DNA of 35,471 bases. Source: Ilumatobacteraceae bacterium. GTDB lineage: Bacteria > Actinomycetota > Acidimicrobiia > Acidimicrobiales > Iamiaceae. Numbering within the stretch: position 1 is the stretch's first letter; each line of letters starts with the position of its first letter. The notes under the pieces were generated by a model. It was not told where the DNA came from and ran no database searches. It saw only the letters and a program-made list of their open reading frames with translations. The stretch lies in NCBI GenBank assembly GCA_025463265.1, contig JAOBWH010000158.1:1-35471 (forward strand), written 5' to 3'. Positions 18,322 through 25,856 of the stretch are shown here, one piece after another. Made by a program: the position numbers and the translations under genes.

Positions 18322-19199
18322 GAGCCCGCCGGCACCGGGCGCGCCCCCGGCTGGGTGACGGCGGTGGCGCCGGCGCGGACCGCGTCGGCCAGCGCCACCT
18401 GCGGACCCTGGCCCGTGCGCACGGCGGCGATCCAGCCGGCGGCGAACGCATCGCCCGCTCCGGTGGTGTCCACGGCGTCGACGGGGAAGCCTTCGGCCGA
18501 CTCGGTGTCGCGGCCGTCGGTCCACGTCGCCCCCGCGGCACCGTGCTTCACCGCCACCGCACCCACGTGGTCCAGCACGGCCCGCACCCCGCCGAGGGCG
18601 TCGATCTCCTCGTCGTTGGCGAACACCAGCGATGCGCCGTCGATCCAGTTGAGGAACGCCTCGGCGCCCACCGCCTTGATGGGTGCGGTGCTGGCGGCGT
18701 CGACCGACACGACCGCACCCCCGGCGATGCCCGCGGAGAGCGCAGCGCGCCCTGCGTTGCGGGAGCCCTCGTGGAGGATGGCGTACCCGGACAGGTGCAC
18801 CCACCCCGGCATGGGGTCCAGACCGCCGATGATGGCCGCCATCGGCAGCCGGTCGTTGGCCCCGCGGTCGGGCAGCATCGAGCGCTCGCCGTCGGCGTCC
18901 ACCAGCACGACGCAGGTCCCCGTGGGCGCATCGTCGAGGACGGGGCCGACGAACCGCACGCCCGCCGCCTCCAGCCCGGCGGCGGCCATCGCCCCGAGGT
19001 CGTCGGCGCCGCGGGCGGCCATGAGGTGGGCGTCGTCGCCGAGCGACGCCAGCCAGCAGGCGGTGTTGGCGGCCGAGCCGCCCCCGGCGAGGCGGACCCG
19101 GGCGGGCGTGTCGCTGCCGACGGCGATCGGGTCCCGGTGGGCGACGACCACGTCGACCATCAGGTCGCCCACCACCAGCACGTGGCTCGCCGGGCTCAT
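18318..19199 (-). CDS. PfkB-family sugar kinase, probable pseudouridine kinase
   Basis: A 293-residue ribokinase/PfkB kinase. PfkB signature 1 is GGGSAANTACWLASLG (39-54), and signature 2 is DTTGAGDAFAAG (244-255) with D250 the catalytic base. ATG at 19199 overlaps the psuG stop (ATGA). In known pseudouridine breakdown a PfkB kinase (PsuK) phosphorylates pseudouridine, and PsuG then splits the C-C bond. The direct coupling to psuG makes that the best guess. Ribokinase- or nucleoside-kinase-type specificity is the alternative, because PfkB substrate choice is hard to read from sequence. Confidence 0.85.
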   Translation of the reverse strand: MSPASHVLVVGDLMVDVVVAHRDPIAVGSDTPARVRLAGGGSAANTACWLASLGDDAHLMAARGADDLGAMAAAGLEAAGVRFVGPVLDDAPTGTCVVLVDADGERSMLPDRGANDRLPMAAIIGGLDPMPGWVHLSGYAILHEGSRNAGRAALSAGIAGGAVVSVDAASTAPIKAVGAEAFLNWIDGASLVFANDEEIDALGGVRAVLDHVGAVAVKHGAAGATWTDGRDTESAEGFPVDAVDTTGAGDAFAAGWIAAVRTGQGPQVALADAVRAGATAVTQPGARPVPAGS

Positions 19200-20140
19200 G
19201 CGGCAGCCGCGGCAGCAGATGCGGATGCGATGCGCCCGGCGAGGGCGGCGTTGGCGAGGATGATCTCGGTGTTGGCCCGGAGGCTCTCGCCGCCGGACGC
19301 CTCGTGGAAGTGAGCCAACAGGAACGGGGTGACGTCCTTGCCCCGGACCCCCGCGGCGGTGGCGGCGTCGAGACCGGCGGTGAGGACCCGGTCGTGGAGG
19401 GCCGGGTCGACCTGGCGGCTGACCGGCAGCGGGTTGGCGACGAGCAGCGCCGCCGTGGAGCCGATGGCCGCCCGGGCGGCGATGACGGCCGCCACCTCCT
19501 CGGGCGTGTCGACCCGGTGCGGGACCCCGTGGCCGGAGTCCGCCAGGTAGAAGCCGGGGAACCGGTCGGTCCCGTACCCGAGGACGGTGACGTTCAGCGT
19601 CTCGAGCCGTTCGAGCGTGGCGGGCACGTCCAGGATCGACTTCACGCCCGCCGACACGACCGTGATGGGTGTCGAGCCGAGCGTGGTGAGGTCGGCGGAC
19701 TCGTCGAAGGTGTCCGACGCGCCGCGGTGGACGCCGCCGAGACCGCCGGTGGCGAACACGCCGATGCCGACCCGAGCCGCCAGCTCGGCGGTGGACGCGA
19801 CGGTGGTGGCGCCGTGGCCGCTGCGGGCCACGATCACGGCGACGTCGCGGACGCTCGCCTTCACCACGTCGTCGGAACCGGCGACGATCGCCAGGGCCGC
19901 CTCGTCGAGGCCGATGCGGATGGTGCCGTCGACGATGGCGATCGTGGCCGGAACGGCGCCGTGGGCGCGCACCGCGCCCTCGATCTGCCGGGCCACATCG
20001 AGGTTGCTGGGTCGGGGCAGGCCGTGCGAGATGATCGTCGACTCCAGCGCCACCACCGGTCCCCCGGAGCGCAGCGCATCGGCCACCTCAGGGGCCACCT
20101 CGATGCGGTCGGGCAGGTCGTCGAGCGTCGCGCCGGGCAT
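19196..20140 (-). CDS. psuG: Pseudouridine-5'-phosphate glycosidase
   Basis: A 314-residue enzyme that reversibly cleaves pseudouridine 5'-phosphate to uracil and ribose 5-phosphate. The family motifs are all present: ALESTIISHG (31-40, with E33), FATGGLGGVHRG (129-140), SADL with D150, VSAGVKSILD (162-171, with catalytic Lys K167), and ANPLPVSRQVD further on. It is full length, with an Ala-rich tail. It is first in a three-gene overlapping operon with a PfkB kinase and a HAD phosphatase. ATG at 20140 has no Shine-Dalgarno and is preceded by CAGACT at leaderless spacing. Confidence 0.95.
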   Translation of the reverse strand: MPGATLDDLPDRIEVAPEVADALRSGGPVVALESTIISHGLPRPSNLDVARQIEGAVRAHGAVPATIAIVDGTIRIGLDEAALAIVAGSDDVVKASVRDVAVIVARSGHGATTVASTAELAARVGIGVFATGGLGGVHRGASDTFDESADLTTLGSTPITVVSAGVKSILDVPATLERLETLNVTVLGYGTDRFPGFYLADSGHGVPHRVDTPEEVAAVIAARAAIGSTAALLVANPLPVSRQVDPALHDRVLTAGLDAATAAGVRGKDVTPFLLAHFHEASGGESLRANTEIILANAALAGRIASASAAAAAA

Positions 20141-20146
20141 GGGCCG

Positions 20147-20152
20147 AGTCTG
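20147..20152 (-). promoter_or_regulatory. Leaderless -10-like hexamer (CAGACT) of the psuG operon
   Basis: On the minus strand CAGACT, then 6 nt (CGGCCC), then the ATG. The first base departs from TANNNT, so it is weaker than the others. Confidence 0.4.
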
Positions 20153-20170
20153 GCAGAGACCCGGGCCGGC

Positions 20171-21640
20171 TCATCCCGGCGTCGCCCCCAGGACGCCCAG
20201 CGCCGCCGCGACCAGCCCGTCGATGGTGTGGGGGTCCGCCTCGGCGGTGACGGCCAGCCCGTGCTGGCGGATCGTGTCCGAGGTGACCGGCCCGATCGAG
20301 ATGGTGGTGGCGGGCACCCGGTGGGCGCCCACGGCGTCGCACAGGTTGGTGACGCTGGAGGAGGAGGCGAAGGTCACCGCATCGGCACCGGCCACGGCCT
20401 CGATCTGCTCGGCGGTGAGCGGGACCGGCCGGCTGCGGTAGGCGTCGACGACGTCGACCTCCCACCCCGCGGCGCGCAGGCCGTCGGGGAGGACGGCGCG
20501 GGCCGCCGCAGCACGCGAGACGAGGACCCGGCCCCCCGTCGCAGGGGGCGAGGGGAAGGCGTCGAGGAGGGCTTCGCCCACGAACGCACCCGGGACCAGG
20601 TCGGCCACGATCCGGTGACGAGCCAGCGCCGCGGCGGTGCCCGAGCCGACCGCAGCGACCCGCACGGCGCCCAGCGCCCGGGCGTCGGGGATGTGGGCGA
20701 AGGTCCGCTCGACGCCGTTGGGCGAGGTGAGCACCAGCCAGTCGTACTCGCCGATGCGCCCGATCGCTGCCGCCAACGCCGCGCCACCGTCGTCGGGATC
20801 CGTGATCTCGATGGCGGGGGCGGCGATGACCTCCGCCCCGAGCGTGCGCAGCGCCTCGGCGAGCGCTGAGGCCTGGGCGCGGGCCCGGGTGACCACGATG
20901 CGCCGGCCGAACAGCGGGCGCCCGGTGAACCAGTCGAGCTCCTCGGCGGCGACCCCGCCCACGACGATGACCGACGGGGCGGCCAGCTCGTGGTCGGCGA
21001 GCGTGGCGAGCGTGGCCCGCACGGTGTGCTGCTCGGGCCGGGTGCCCCAGCGGACCGCGGCGGCCGGCGTGTCCGGCGACCGACCCGCCGCCTGGAGGCG
21101 GGCGGCGATCTGCGGCCACCGGCCGACGCCCATCAGGATGACGATGGTCCCCCCGACGTTGGCCACCGCGTCCCAGTCGACCGTGCCGTCACCGCTCGAC
21201 GGGTCCTCGTGGCCGGTGACCACCGTGAACGAGGTCGAGGAGAACCGCTGCGTGACCGGGATCCCGGCGTAGGCCGGGACGGCAAGCGCCGAGGTGATGC
21301 CGGGGACCACCTCGTAGGGCACCCCGGCGTCGGCGAGCGCCGCCGCCTCCTCGCTGCCGCGGGCGAACACGAACGGATCGCCCCCCTTGAGCCGCACCAC
21401 CGTCTGGCCGGCCAGGCCCCGCTCGACGAGCAGGGCGGTGATCTGTTCCTGGGTCATGCGGTGCGCCTTGGGCGCCTTGCCGACGTCGATGCGCTCGGCA
21501 CCCGCCGGCGCCAGGTCGAGCAGCTCGCCAGCCGACAGCCGGTCGTGGACCACCACGTCCGCCCGAGCCAGCAGCTCCGCGCCCCGCACGGTCAGCAGGC
21601 CAGGATCGCCGGGGCCAGCGCCCACCAGGTACACGGTCAC
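20171..21640 (-). CDS. Fused uroporphyrinogen-III C-methyltransferase / uroporphyrinogen-III synthase
   Basis: A 489-residue bifunctional enzyme. The N-terminal half (about 1-240) is a SAM-dependent CobA/SUMT domain: VGAGPGDPGLLT, GDPFVFARG and VPGITSALAVPAYAGIPVT. It makes precorrin-2 from uroporphyrinogen III. The C-terminal half (about 245-489) is a HemD domain with the expected two lobes (GRRIVVTRARAQ; LTSPNGVERTF; GRVLVSRAAAAR; FASSSSVTNL), closing hydroxymethylbilane to uroporphyrinogen III. Such CobA-HemD fusions are common in actinobacteria. It follows hemC by 67 nt but has its own leaderless-type promoter. The start is GTG at 21640; a longer frame upstream runs antisense-style through hemC and is rejected. 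It feeds both heme and siroheme/cobalamin branches. Confidence 0.94.
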   Translation of the reverse strand: MTVYLVGAGPGDPGLLTVRGAELLARADVVVHDRLSAGELLDLAPAGAERIDVGKAPKAHRMTQEQITALLVERGLAGQTVVRLKGGDPFVFARGSEEAAALADAGVPYEVVPGITSALAVPAYAGIPVTQRFSSTSFTVVTGHEDPSSGDGTVDWDAVANVGGTIVILMGVGRWPQIAARLQAAGRSPDTPAAAVRWGTRPEQHTVRATLATLADHELAAPSVIVVGGVAAEELDWFTGRPLFGRRIVVTRARAQASALAEALRTLGAEVIAAPAIEITDPDDGGAALAAAIGRIGEYDWLVLTSPNGVERTFAHIPDARALGAVRVAAVGSGTAAALARHRIVADLVPGAFVGEALLDAFPSPPATGGRVLVSRAAAARAVLPDGLRAAGWEVDVVDAYRSRPVPLTAEQIEAVAGADAVTFASSSSVTNLCDAVGAHRVPATTISIGPVTSDTIRQHGLAVTAEADPHTIDGLVAAALGVLGATPG

Positions 21641-21646
21641 CCGGCG

Positions 21647-21652
21647 ATCGTA
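21647..21652 (-). promoter_or_regulatory. Leaderless -10 (TACGAT) of the cobA-hemD gene
   Basis: On the minus strand TACGAT, 6 nt (CGCCGG), then GTG at 21640. It supports both the start choice and independent transcription from hemC. Confidence 0.55.
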
Positions 21653-21707
21653 CGGGAGCGGGGCCGCGGTCTCCTGCGGCGCCCGACGCCGGATCGCTGC
21701 GAGCGGG

Positions 21708-22610
21708 CTAGGAGAGGGCTCGTCGGAGATCCCGCGCGACCTGGGTGCCCAGGGCGATGGGGTCGTCGTCGATGGAGCGCATGCGGACCAGCTGGGCCGA
21801 AGCGGTGCCGTCGGTGGCGAGGACGGCCGACAGGCGCAGCCGGCCGGTCGCGGCCACGTCGCCCACGCCGTCGACGAACACTGCGTGGGCGCCGGCCGGC
21901 AGGTCGCAGTCGCCGCCGAGCTCCACGAGGAATGCCCGCTCGGCGTCGACCCGGCGCCGAGAAGGCGCGTGCTCGATGGACTGCAGCATGCCGATGACGA
22001 CGTCGTCTCCTTCACGGCACTCCACGCCCAGCGCCCCTTGGCCGACCTGCGGGACGAGCTCGTCCTCGGAGATGATCTCGGCGAGGTGCTCGGCCAGGTG
22101 GAGGCGCTGGAGGGCGACAGCGGCCACGACGATGGCACCGCCTTCGGGCACCTTCGAGAGCCGCGTGGCCATGTTGCCGCGGAGCTCGGTGAACACGAGG
22201 TCCGGGCGGATCTGCGCCAGCTGCACTCGCCGGCGCATCGACCCGGTGGCCACGGTGGCACCGAGGGGCAGGTCACCCAGGCGCCCGCCGACGAGCGCGT
22301 CGCGCGGGTCGCCGCGCTCGGGCACGGCGGCCAGGGTCAGACCGGCGACGGTGGTCGACGGGAGGTCCTTGGCCGAGTGGACGGCGAAGTCCGCCCGGCC
22401 TTCGAGGACCGCGGTCTGCACCTCCTTGGCGAAGACGCCCTTGCCCCCGAACTCCGAGATGGGGACGTCGAGGCGGCGGTCGCCCTCGGTGTCGACGACG
22501 ACGAACTCGACCTCGAGCCCCGGGTACGCAGCTTCCAGCCGACGGGCCACGTGCGTGGCCTGCCAGAGGGCGAGGGAACTGCCGCGCGTGGCGGCCCGCA
22601 CGACCGGCAC
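21708..22610 (-). CDS. hemC: Porphobilinogen deaminase (hydroxymethylbilane synthase)
   Basis: A 300-residue enzyme polymerising four porphobilinogens into hydroxymethylbilane. The catalytic Asp is D82 in HSAKDLPS. The dipyrromethane-cofactor cysteine is C235 in LGGDCDLPAGAHA, and ATGSMRRRVQL and ELRGNMATRL are the arginine-rich substrate-binding strands. GTG at 22610 lies 6 nt after the hemA stop, so hemA and hemC are co-transcribed. The length is standard. Confidence 0.96.
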   Translation of the reverse strand: MPVVRAATRGSSLALWQATHVARRLEAAYPGLEVEFVVVDTEGDRRLDVPISEFGGKGVFAKEVQTAVLEGRADFAVHSAKDLPSTTVAGLTLAAVPERGDPRDALVGGRLGDLPLGATVATGSMRRRVQLAQIRPDLVFTELRGNMATRLSKVPEGGAIVVAAVALQRLHLAEHLAEIISEDELVPQVGQGALGVECREGDDVVIGMLQSIEHAPSRRRVDAERAFLVELGGDCDLPAGAHAVFVDGVGDVAATGRLRLSAVLATDGTASAQLVRMRSIDDDPIALGTQVARDLRRALS

Positions 22611-22616
22611 GCCGGT

Positions 22617-23888
22617 CTAAGCGGGGCCGTCGAGGTCGAACAGCTGCCGGGTGGCGTCGGCGAGGCGCTCCCCGGTGGTGGACCCGGCGGTGTCCTTGAG
22701 CTGGACCGTGGGCTGGTGCAGCAGCTTGGCGACGAGGCCCTTGGTCAGCGCCTCGACGGCGTCGCGCTGGCGGTCGTCGAGCCCGTCGAGCTTGGCTTCG
22801 AACCGGGCGAGCTCGGCGGAGCGCACGTCGTCGGCCCAGCCCCGCAGCGAAGCGATGACCGGCGCCGCCGAACGGGCGGAGGCTGCAGACCGGAACCGCC
22901 CGAGCTCCTCGTCGATGATGGTCTCGACCGCAGCCAGCTCGTGCGAGCGGCGCTCGATCCCGGCCTGGGCGAAGCGGCGGAGGTCGTCGATGTTGAGCAG
23001 CGTCACGCCGTCGAGGTCGGCGACGGTGGGGTCGACGTCGCGCGGGACGGCGATGTCGACGATGAGGAGCTCCCGCCCGGCCCGTTCGGCCATCACCGGG
23101 GCGAAGTCGTCGCGCTCGACCACCGGGACCGTGGCGCCGGTGGAGGTGAGCAGCAGATCGACCTCGAGCAGCGCGAGGGGGAGATCCGAGAGGCGCACGG
23201 CCTGGCCGCCGATGCGGTCGGCGAGCGTCCGGGCCTTGCGCCAGGTGCGGTTGGCGACGAACACGTCGGCGACGCCCGCACCCTGGAGGGCGGTGGCCAT
23301 GCCCTCGGCCATCTCGCCCGCGCCCATGATCAGGACCCGCCGGCCCTGGAGGTCGCCCAGGCGCTCGGCGGCCATCTCGACGGCGGCGTGGGACACCGAT
23401 GCGGTGCCGCGGGCGATGTCGGTGTCGGTCCGGGCCCGCTTGCCGGTCTCGAGCGCGTGGCGGAACAGCAGGTTCAGGACCGGCCCGGCGGTGTTCTCCT
23501 GGCCGGCCCGCTCCCAGGCGCTGCGGACCTGGCCCAGGATCTCGGCCTCGCCGATGACCGACGAGTCCAGACCGGCCGAGACCGAGAAGAGGTGGCGGAT
23601 GGCCTCGGCGTCGTAGTGGACGTAGAGGTGGTCGGCGAACTCGTCGGGCGGGACGAAGGCCAGCTCCGAGAGGAAGTTCCGCACGTCGGCGTAGGCGCCG
23701 TGGAACCGCTCGGCGATCGCGTAGACCTCGGTGCGGTTGCACGTGGACAGCACCACGACCTCGCCGATGTGCTCGCGCGCACCCAGATCGTGCAGCGCCT
23801 TGGGCAGGCGGGCACCATCGATGGTCATCCGCTCGAAGAGATCGAGCGGCATGGTTCGGTGGTTCAGTCCGATGACGACGACAGACAC
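22617..23888 (-). CDS. hemA: Glutamyl-tRNA reductase
   Basis: A 423-residue NADPH-dependent enzyme that reduces glutamyl-tRNA to glutamate-1-semialdehyde, the committed step of C5 tetrapyrrole synthesis. The catalytic nucleophile is C50 in STCNRTEVY. The active-site stretch GLDSSVIGEAEILGQVR and the NADPH Rossmann motif IMGAGEMAEG are present, followed by a helical dimerisation domain. GTG at 23888 lies inside the end of the precorrin-2 dehydrogenase gene (25-nt overlap), so translation is probably coupled. In Streptomyces hemA-hemC-hemD follow rex; here two other genes sit between rex and hemA. Confidence 0.97.
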   Translation of the reverse strand: MSVVVIGLNHRTMPLDLFERMTIDGARLPKALHDLGAREHIGEVVVLSTCNRTEVYAIAERFHGAYADVRNFLSELAFVPPDEFADHLYVHYDAEAIRHLFSVSAGLDSSVIGEAEILGQVRSAWERAGQENTAGPVLNLLFRHALETGKRARTDTDIARGTASVSHAAVEMAAERLGDLQGRRVLIMGAGEMAEGMATALQGAGVADVFVANRTWRKARTLADRIGGQAVRLSDLPLALLEVDLLLTSTGATVPVVERDDFAPVMAERAGRELLIVDIAVPRDVDPTVADLDGVTLLNIDDLRRFAQAGIERRSHELAAVETIIDEELGRFRSAASARSAAPVIASLRGWADDVRSAELARFEAKLDGLDDRQRDAVEALTKGLVAKLLHQPTVQLKDTAGSTTGERLADATRQLFDLDGPA

Positions 23889-24511
23889 GCCTGCAGGCGC
23901 TCCTTGGCTTCGGCCAGATGGCCTTCACGAATGAGATCAAGTGTTCCCGACTCGACGGCCAACCGCCAATCGGGCCGGCGGCCGAGGCCACCACCTGCGA
24001 CGTCGGCGAGCCGGATCTCGTCGATCAGCTCCAGGGCTCGGAGCGCCTCGGGGGTGACCGCCAGCGCCGCCTGGTCGCACAGCCACCGGGCCGCCCCGGG
24101 GTGGACGCCGTCGGTGGACACCGCGACGGTGACCGGATCGGCGCGCCAGCTGGCCGGGATGGCGGCCGGTCCGCCCGTAGGGTCCGACGCGTCGTTGGCC
24201 CAGATGCCCCGCGCCTCGGCATCGGCGATGACCCGCTGGTTCACGGCGACGTCGTCGGTGGCGGCGAGCACGAAGCACCAGGAGCGGCCGCCGGGGGCGA
24301 CGCCGAGCGCACCGAACGCCTCCTCCTCCCAGCGGATCCGCCCGGCCGAGGCCAGCTCGGCCAGGGCCGCGCTGAGGCCCGGGGCGCGCACGGTGACCCG
24401 AGCCTCCGCCGCGAGCAGGCCGAGGACCTTGCGGGTGGCGACCGCTCCCCCGCCGACCACGAGGCACGGTCGCCCGGCCAGGTCGACCATCACGGGGTAG
24501 CGGGTGCCCAC
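23864..24511 (-). CDS. Precorrin-2 dehydrogenase (siroheme synthase N-terminal, Met8/CysG-B type)
   Basis: A 215-residue NAD-dependent dehydrogenase oxidising precorrin-2 to sirohydrochlorin. It starts RYPVMVDLAGRPCLVVGGGAVATRK, where the GGGAVA fold (20-25) is the dinucleotide site. FVLAATDD and ANDASDP are conserved family segments. It has no SUMT domain; that activity is supplied by the CobA-HemD fusion. Whether it also inserts iron is unclear. The start is GTG at 24511, giving the usual YPV-DL opening; ATG at 24490 is an alternative that would trim it. It begins 1 nt after the DUF1269 gene stop and overlaps hemA by 25 nt. Confidence 0.9.
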   Translation of the reverse strand: MGTRYPVMVDLAGRPCLVVGGGAVATRKVLGLLAAEARVTVRAPGLSAALAELASAGRIRWEEEAFGALGVAPGGRSWCFVLAATDDVAVNQRVIADAEARGIWANDASDPTGGPAAIPASWRADPVTVAVSTDGVHPGAARWLCDQAALAVTPEALRALELIDEIRLADVAGGGLGRRPDWRLAVESGTLDLIREGHLAEAKERLQACLSSSSD

Positions 24512-24512
24512 G

Positions 24513-25097
24513 TCAGGCCCCGTCGCCGGGGGTGGCAGGGGCGGCGGCGCTCAGGGCGCGCTCGAGCTCGTCGCGCACGGCCCCGGGGAACGTGCAGTAC
24601 AGGACCTCGCCCTCGTACCGGCCCAGTTCGGCCAGCACGGCCGGGCGCACCTCGGCGGCCACGAGGGTCAGCAGGGCGGAGGTGCCGGGGTCGAGCCAGC
24701 GGCCGACGTCTCGCACCCAGTCGTCGTCGAGGCCGAGATCGATCAGCTTGGCGAGCAGGGCGCCGCCACCGGCACCGGCCGCCGCGGCGGCGAGGAAGAC
24801 CGGGCCGCCGAAGAGGGCGCCGATCAGCATCCCCCAGATCGACCCGGTGAGCGCGCTGCGGCCCGGGGTCGGGTCGATGGTCTGGTGGATGTGGACCTTG
24901 CCGTCGTCGTCCTTGACCACCACGACCGCATCGGACAGGGCGATCTCGCCCTCCTGCTGGAGGTGCACCAGGGCGAGCAGGACTTCTTCCGCCCGGGTCT
25001 GCTTGGCGAAGGAGACTCCGATGATGTGGTCGACGTCGCCGTCGTCGGGGACCGGCACCTCGGAGGCGGCGGCGTCGGTGGCGGGAAGATCGCTCAT
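24513..25097 (-). CDS. DUF1269-like membrane protein
   Basis: A 194-residue protein. A soluble N-terminal region (about 22-75, DHIIGVSFAKQTRAEEVLLAL) is followed by a Gly/Ala-rich hydrophobic stretch (about 83-115, glycine-zipper style) and a second soluble region with a beta-alpha pattern. This matches DUF1269-type proteins of unknown biochemical role. It has no enzymatic motif. It is placed directly before precorrin-2 dehydrogenase (1-nt gap) and after rex, so it heads the hem operon. ATG at 25097 has a TAGGCT -10 seven bases upstream. Confidence 0.8.
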   Translation of the reverse strand: MSDLPATDAAASEVPVPDDGDVDHIIGVSFAKQTRAEEVLLALVHLQQEGEIALSDAVVVVKDDDGKVHIHQTIDPTPGRSALTGSIWGMLIGALFGGPVFLAAAAAGAGGGALLAKLIDLGLDDDWVRDVGRWLDPGTSALLTLVAAEVRPAVLAELGRYEGEVLYCTFPGAVRDELERALSAAAPATPGDGA

Positions 25098-25104
25098 CGT
25101 GGCG

Positions 25105-25110
25105 AGCCTA
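25105..25110 (-). promoter_or_regulatory. -10 (TAGGCT) of the DUF1269-hem operon
   Basis: On the minus strand TAGGCT ends 7 nt before ATG 25097, within the 52-nt gap after rex. The hem operon may therefore be transcribed both from here and by read-through from rex. Confidence 0.5.
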
Positions 25111-25149
25111 CCGAGGGGGTCGCCCGCCCCGTCGGGCGGCGGACGGGCC

Positions 25150-25794
25150 TCACCCGTCGGCGTCGCGGTGCTCCTGGTAGAAGCTCAGGATCTGCAGCTC
25201 GAGCGCCAGGTCCACCTTGCGCAGCGAGACGCCCTCGGGCACCGAGATCACGGTGGGGGCGAAGTTGAGGATCGACCCCACGCCGGCGGCCACCAGCTTG
25301 TCGGCGGCGTCCTGGGCGGCCGACGCCGGGGTGGCGATGACCCCGATGCCCACCCCGAGCTTCTTGGCGAGCGGGGCGATGTCGTCGGTGTGGTGGACCT
25401 CGACCCCGTGGATCTCCTGGCCGACCTTGGCCCGGTCCGAGTCGAACAAGGCGGCGACGGGGAACCCGCGTTGGGTGAACCCGCCGTAGTTGGCCAGGGC
25501 GCTGCCGAGGTTGCCGGCGCCGACGATGGCGACGGGCCAGTCGTGGGTGAGGCCCAGCTCGCGGCTCATCTGGAACAGCAGGTACTCGACGTCGTAGCCG
25601 ACGCCGCGGGTGCCGTAGGAGCCGAGGTAGCTCAGGTCCTTGCGGACCTTGGCAGCGTTGACCCCGGCCATCTCCGCCAGCCGCTCGGACGAGACCGTGG
25701 GGATCTTGTCGTCGACGAGTTCGGCCAGGCTCCGGAGGTACACCGGCAGCCGGGCGACGGTGGCCTCGGGGATGTGACGAGCGCGGTCGGACAT
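25150..25794 (-). CDS. rex: Redox-sensing transcriptional repressor Rex
   Basis: A 214-residue NADH-responsive repressor. The N-terminal winged helix is at about 13-75 (SSERLAEMAGVNAAKVRKDL, YLGSYGTRGVGYDV). The Rossmann domain has GAGNLGSAL (92-100), followed by a C-terminal domain-swap helix (ELQILSFYQEH). In Gram-positive bacteria Rex binds palindromes containing TTGTGAA/TTCACAA when NADH is low and releases them when NADH rises. In Streptomyces it controls its own rex-hemACD operon and respiratory genes. Here it precedes the hem cluster, and candidate operators lie at its own promoter and at the cytochrome b operon. Confidence 0.97.
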   Translation of the reverse strand: MSDRARHIPEATVARLPVYLRSLAELVDDKIPTVSSERLAEMAGVNAAKVRKDLSYLGSYGTRGVGYDVEYLLFQMSRELGLTHDWPVAIVGAGNLGSALANYGGFTQRGFPVAALFDSDRAKVGQEIHGVEVHHTDDIAPLAKKLGVGIGVIATPASAAQDAADKLVAAGVGSILNFAPTVISVPEGVSLRKVDLALELQILSFYQEHRDADG

Positions 25795-25803
25795 GCGGTC
25801 CGA

Positions 25804-25809
25804 ACGCTA
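25804..25809 (-). promoter_or_regulatory. -10 (TAGCGT) of rex
   Basis: On the minus strand TAGCGT lies 9 nt before ATG 25794, directly adjoining the candidate Rex site at 25809-25824. There is no Shine-Dalgarno. Confidence 0.4.
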
Positions 25810-25824
25810 GTGCGCAAGTTCACA
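25809..25824. promoter_or_regulatory. Imperfect Rex operator at the rex promoter
   Basis: On the minus strand TGTGAACTTGCGCACT: the left half TGTGAAC is perfect and the right half is degenerate (keeps CAC). It lies in the 62-nt gap between the acyl-CoA ligase stop and rex, touching the rex -10, as expected for autoregulation. Confidence 0.45.
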
Positions 25825-25856
25825 AGCGCACCAAGCAGGGTCACCCCCGGATCGGA

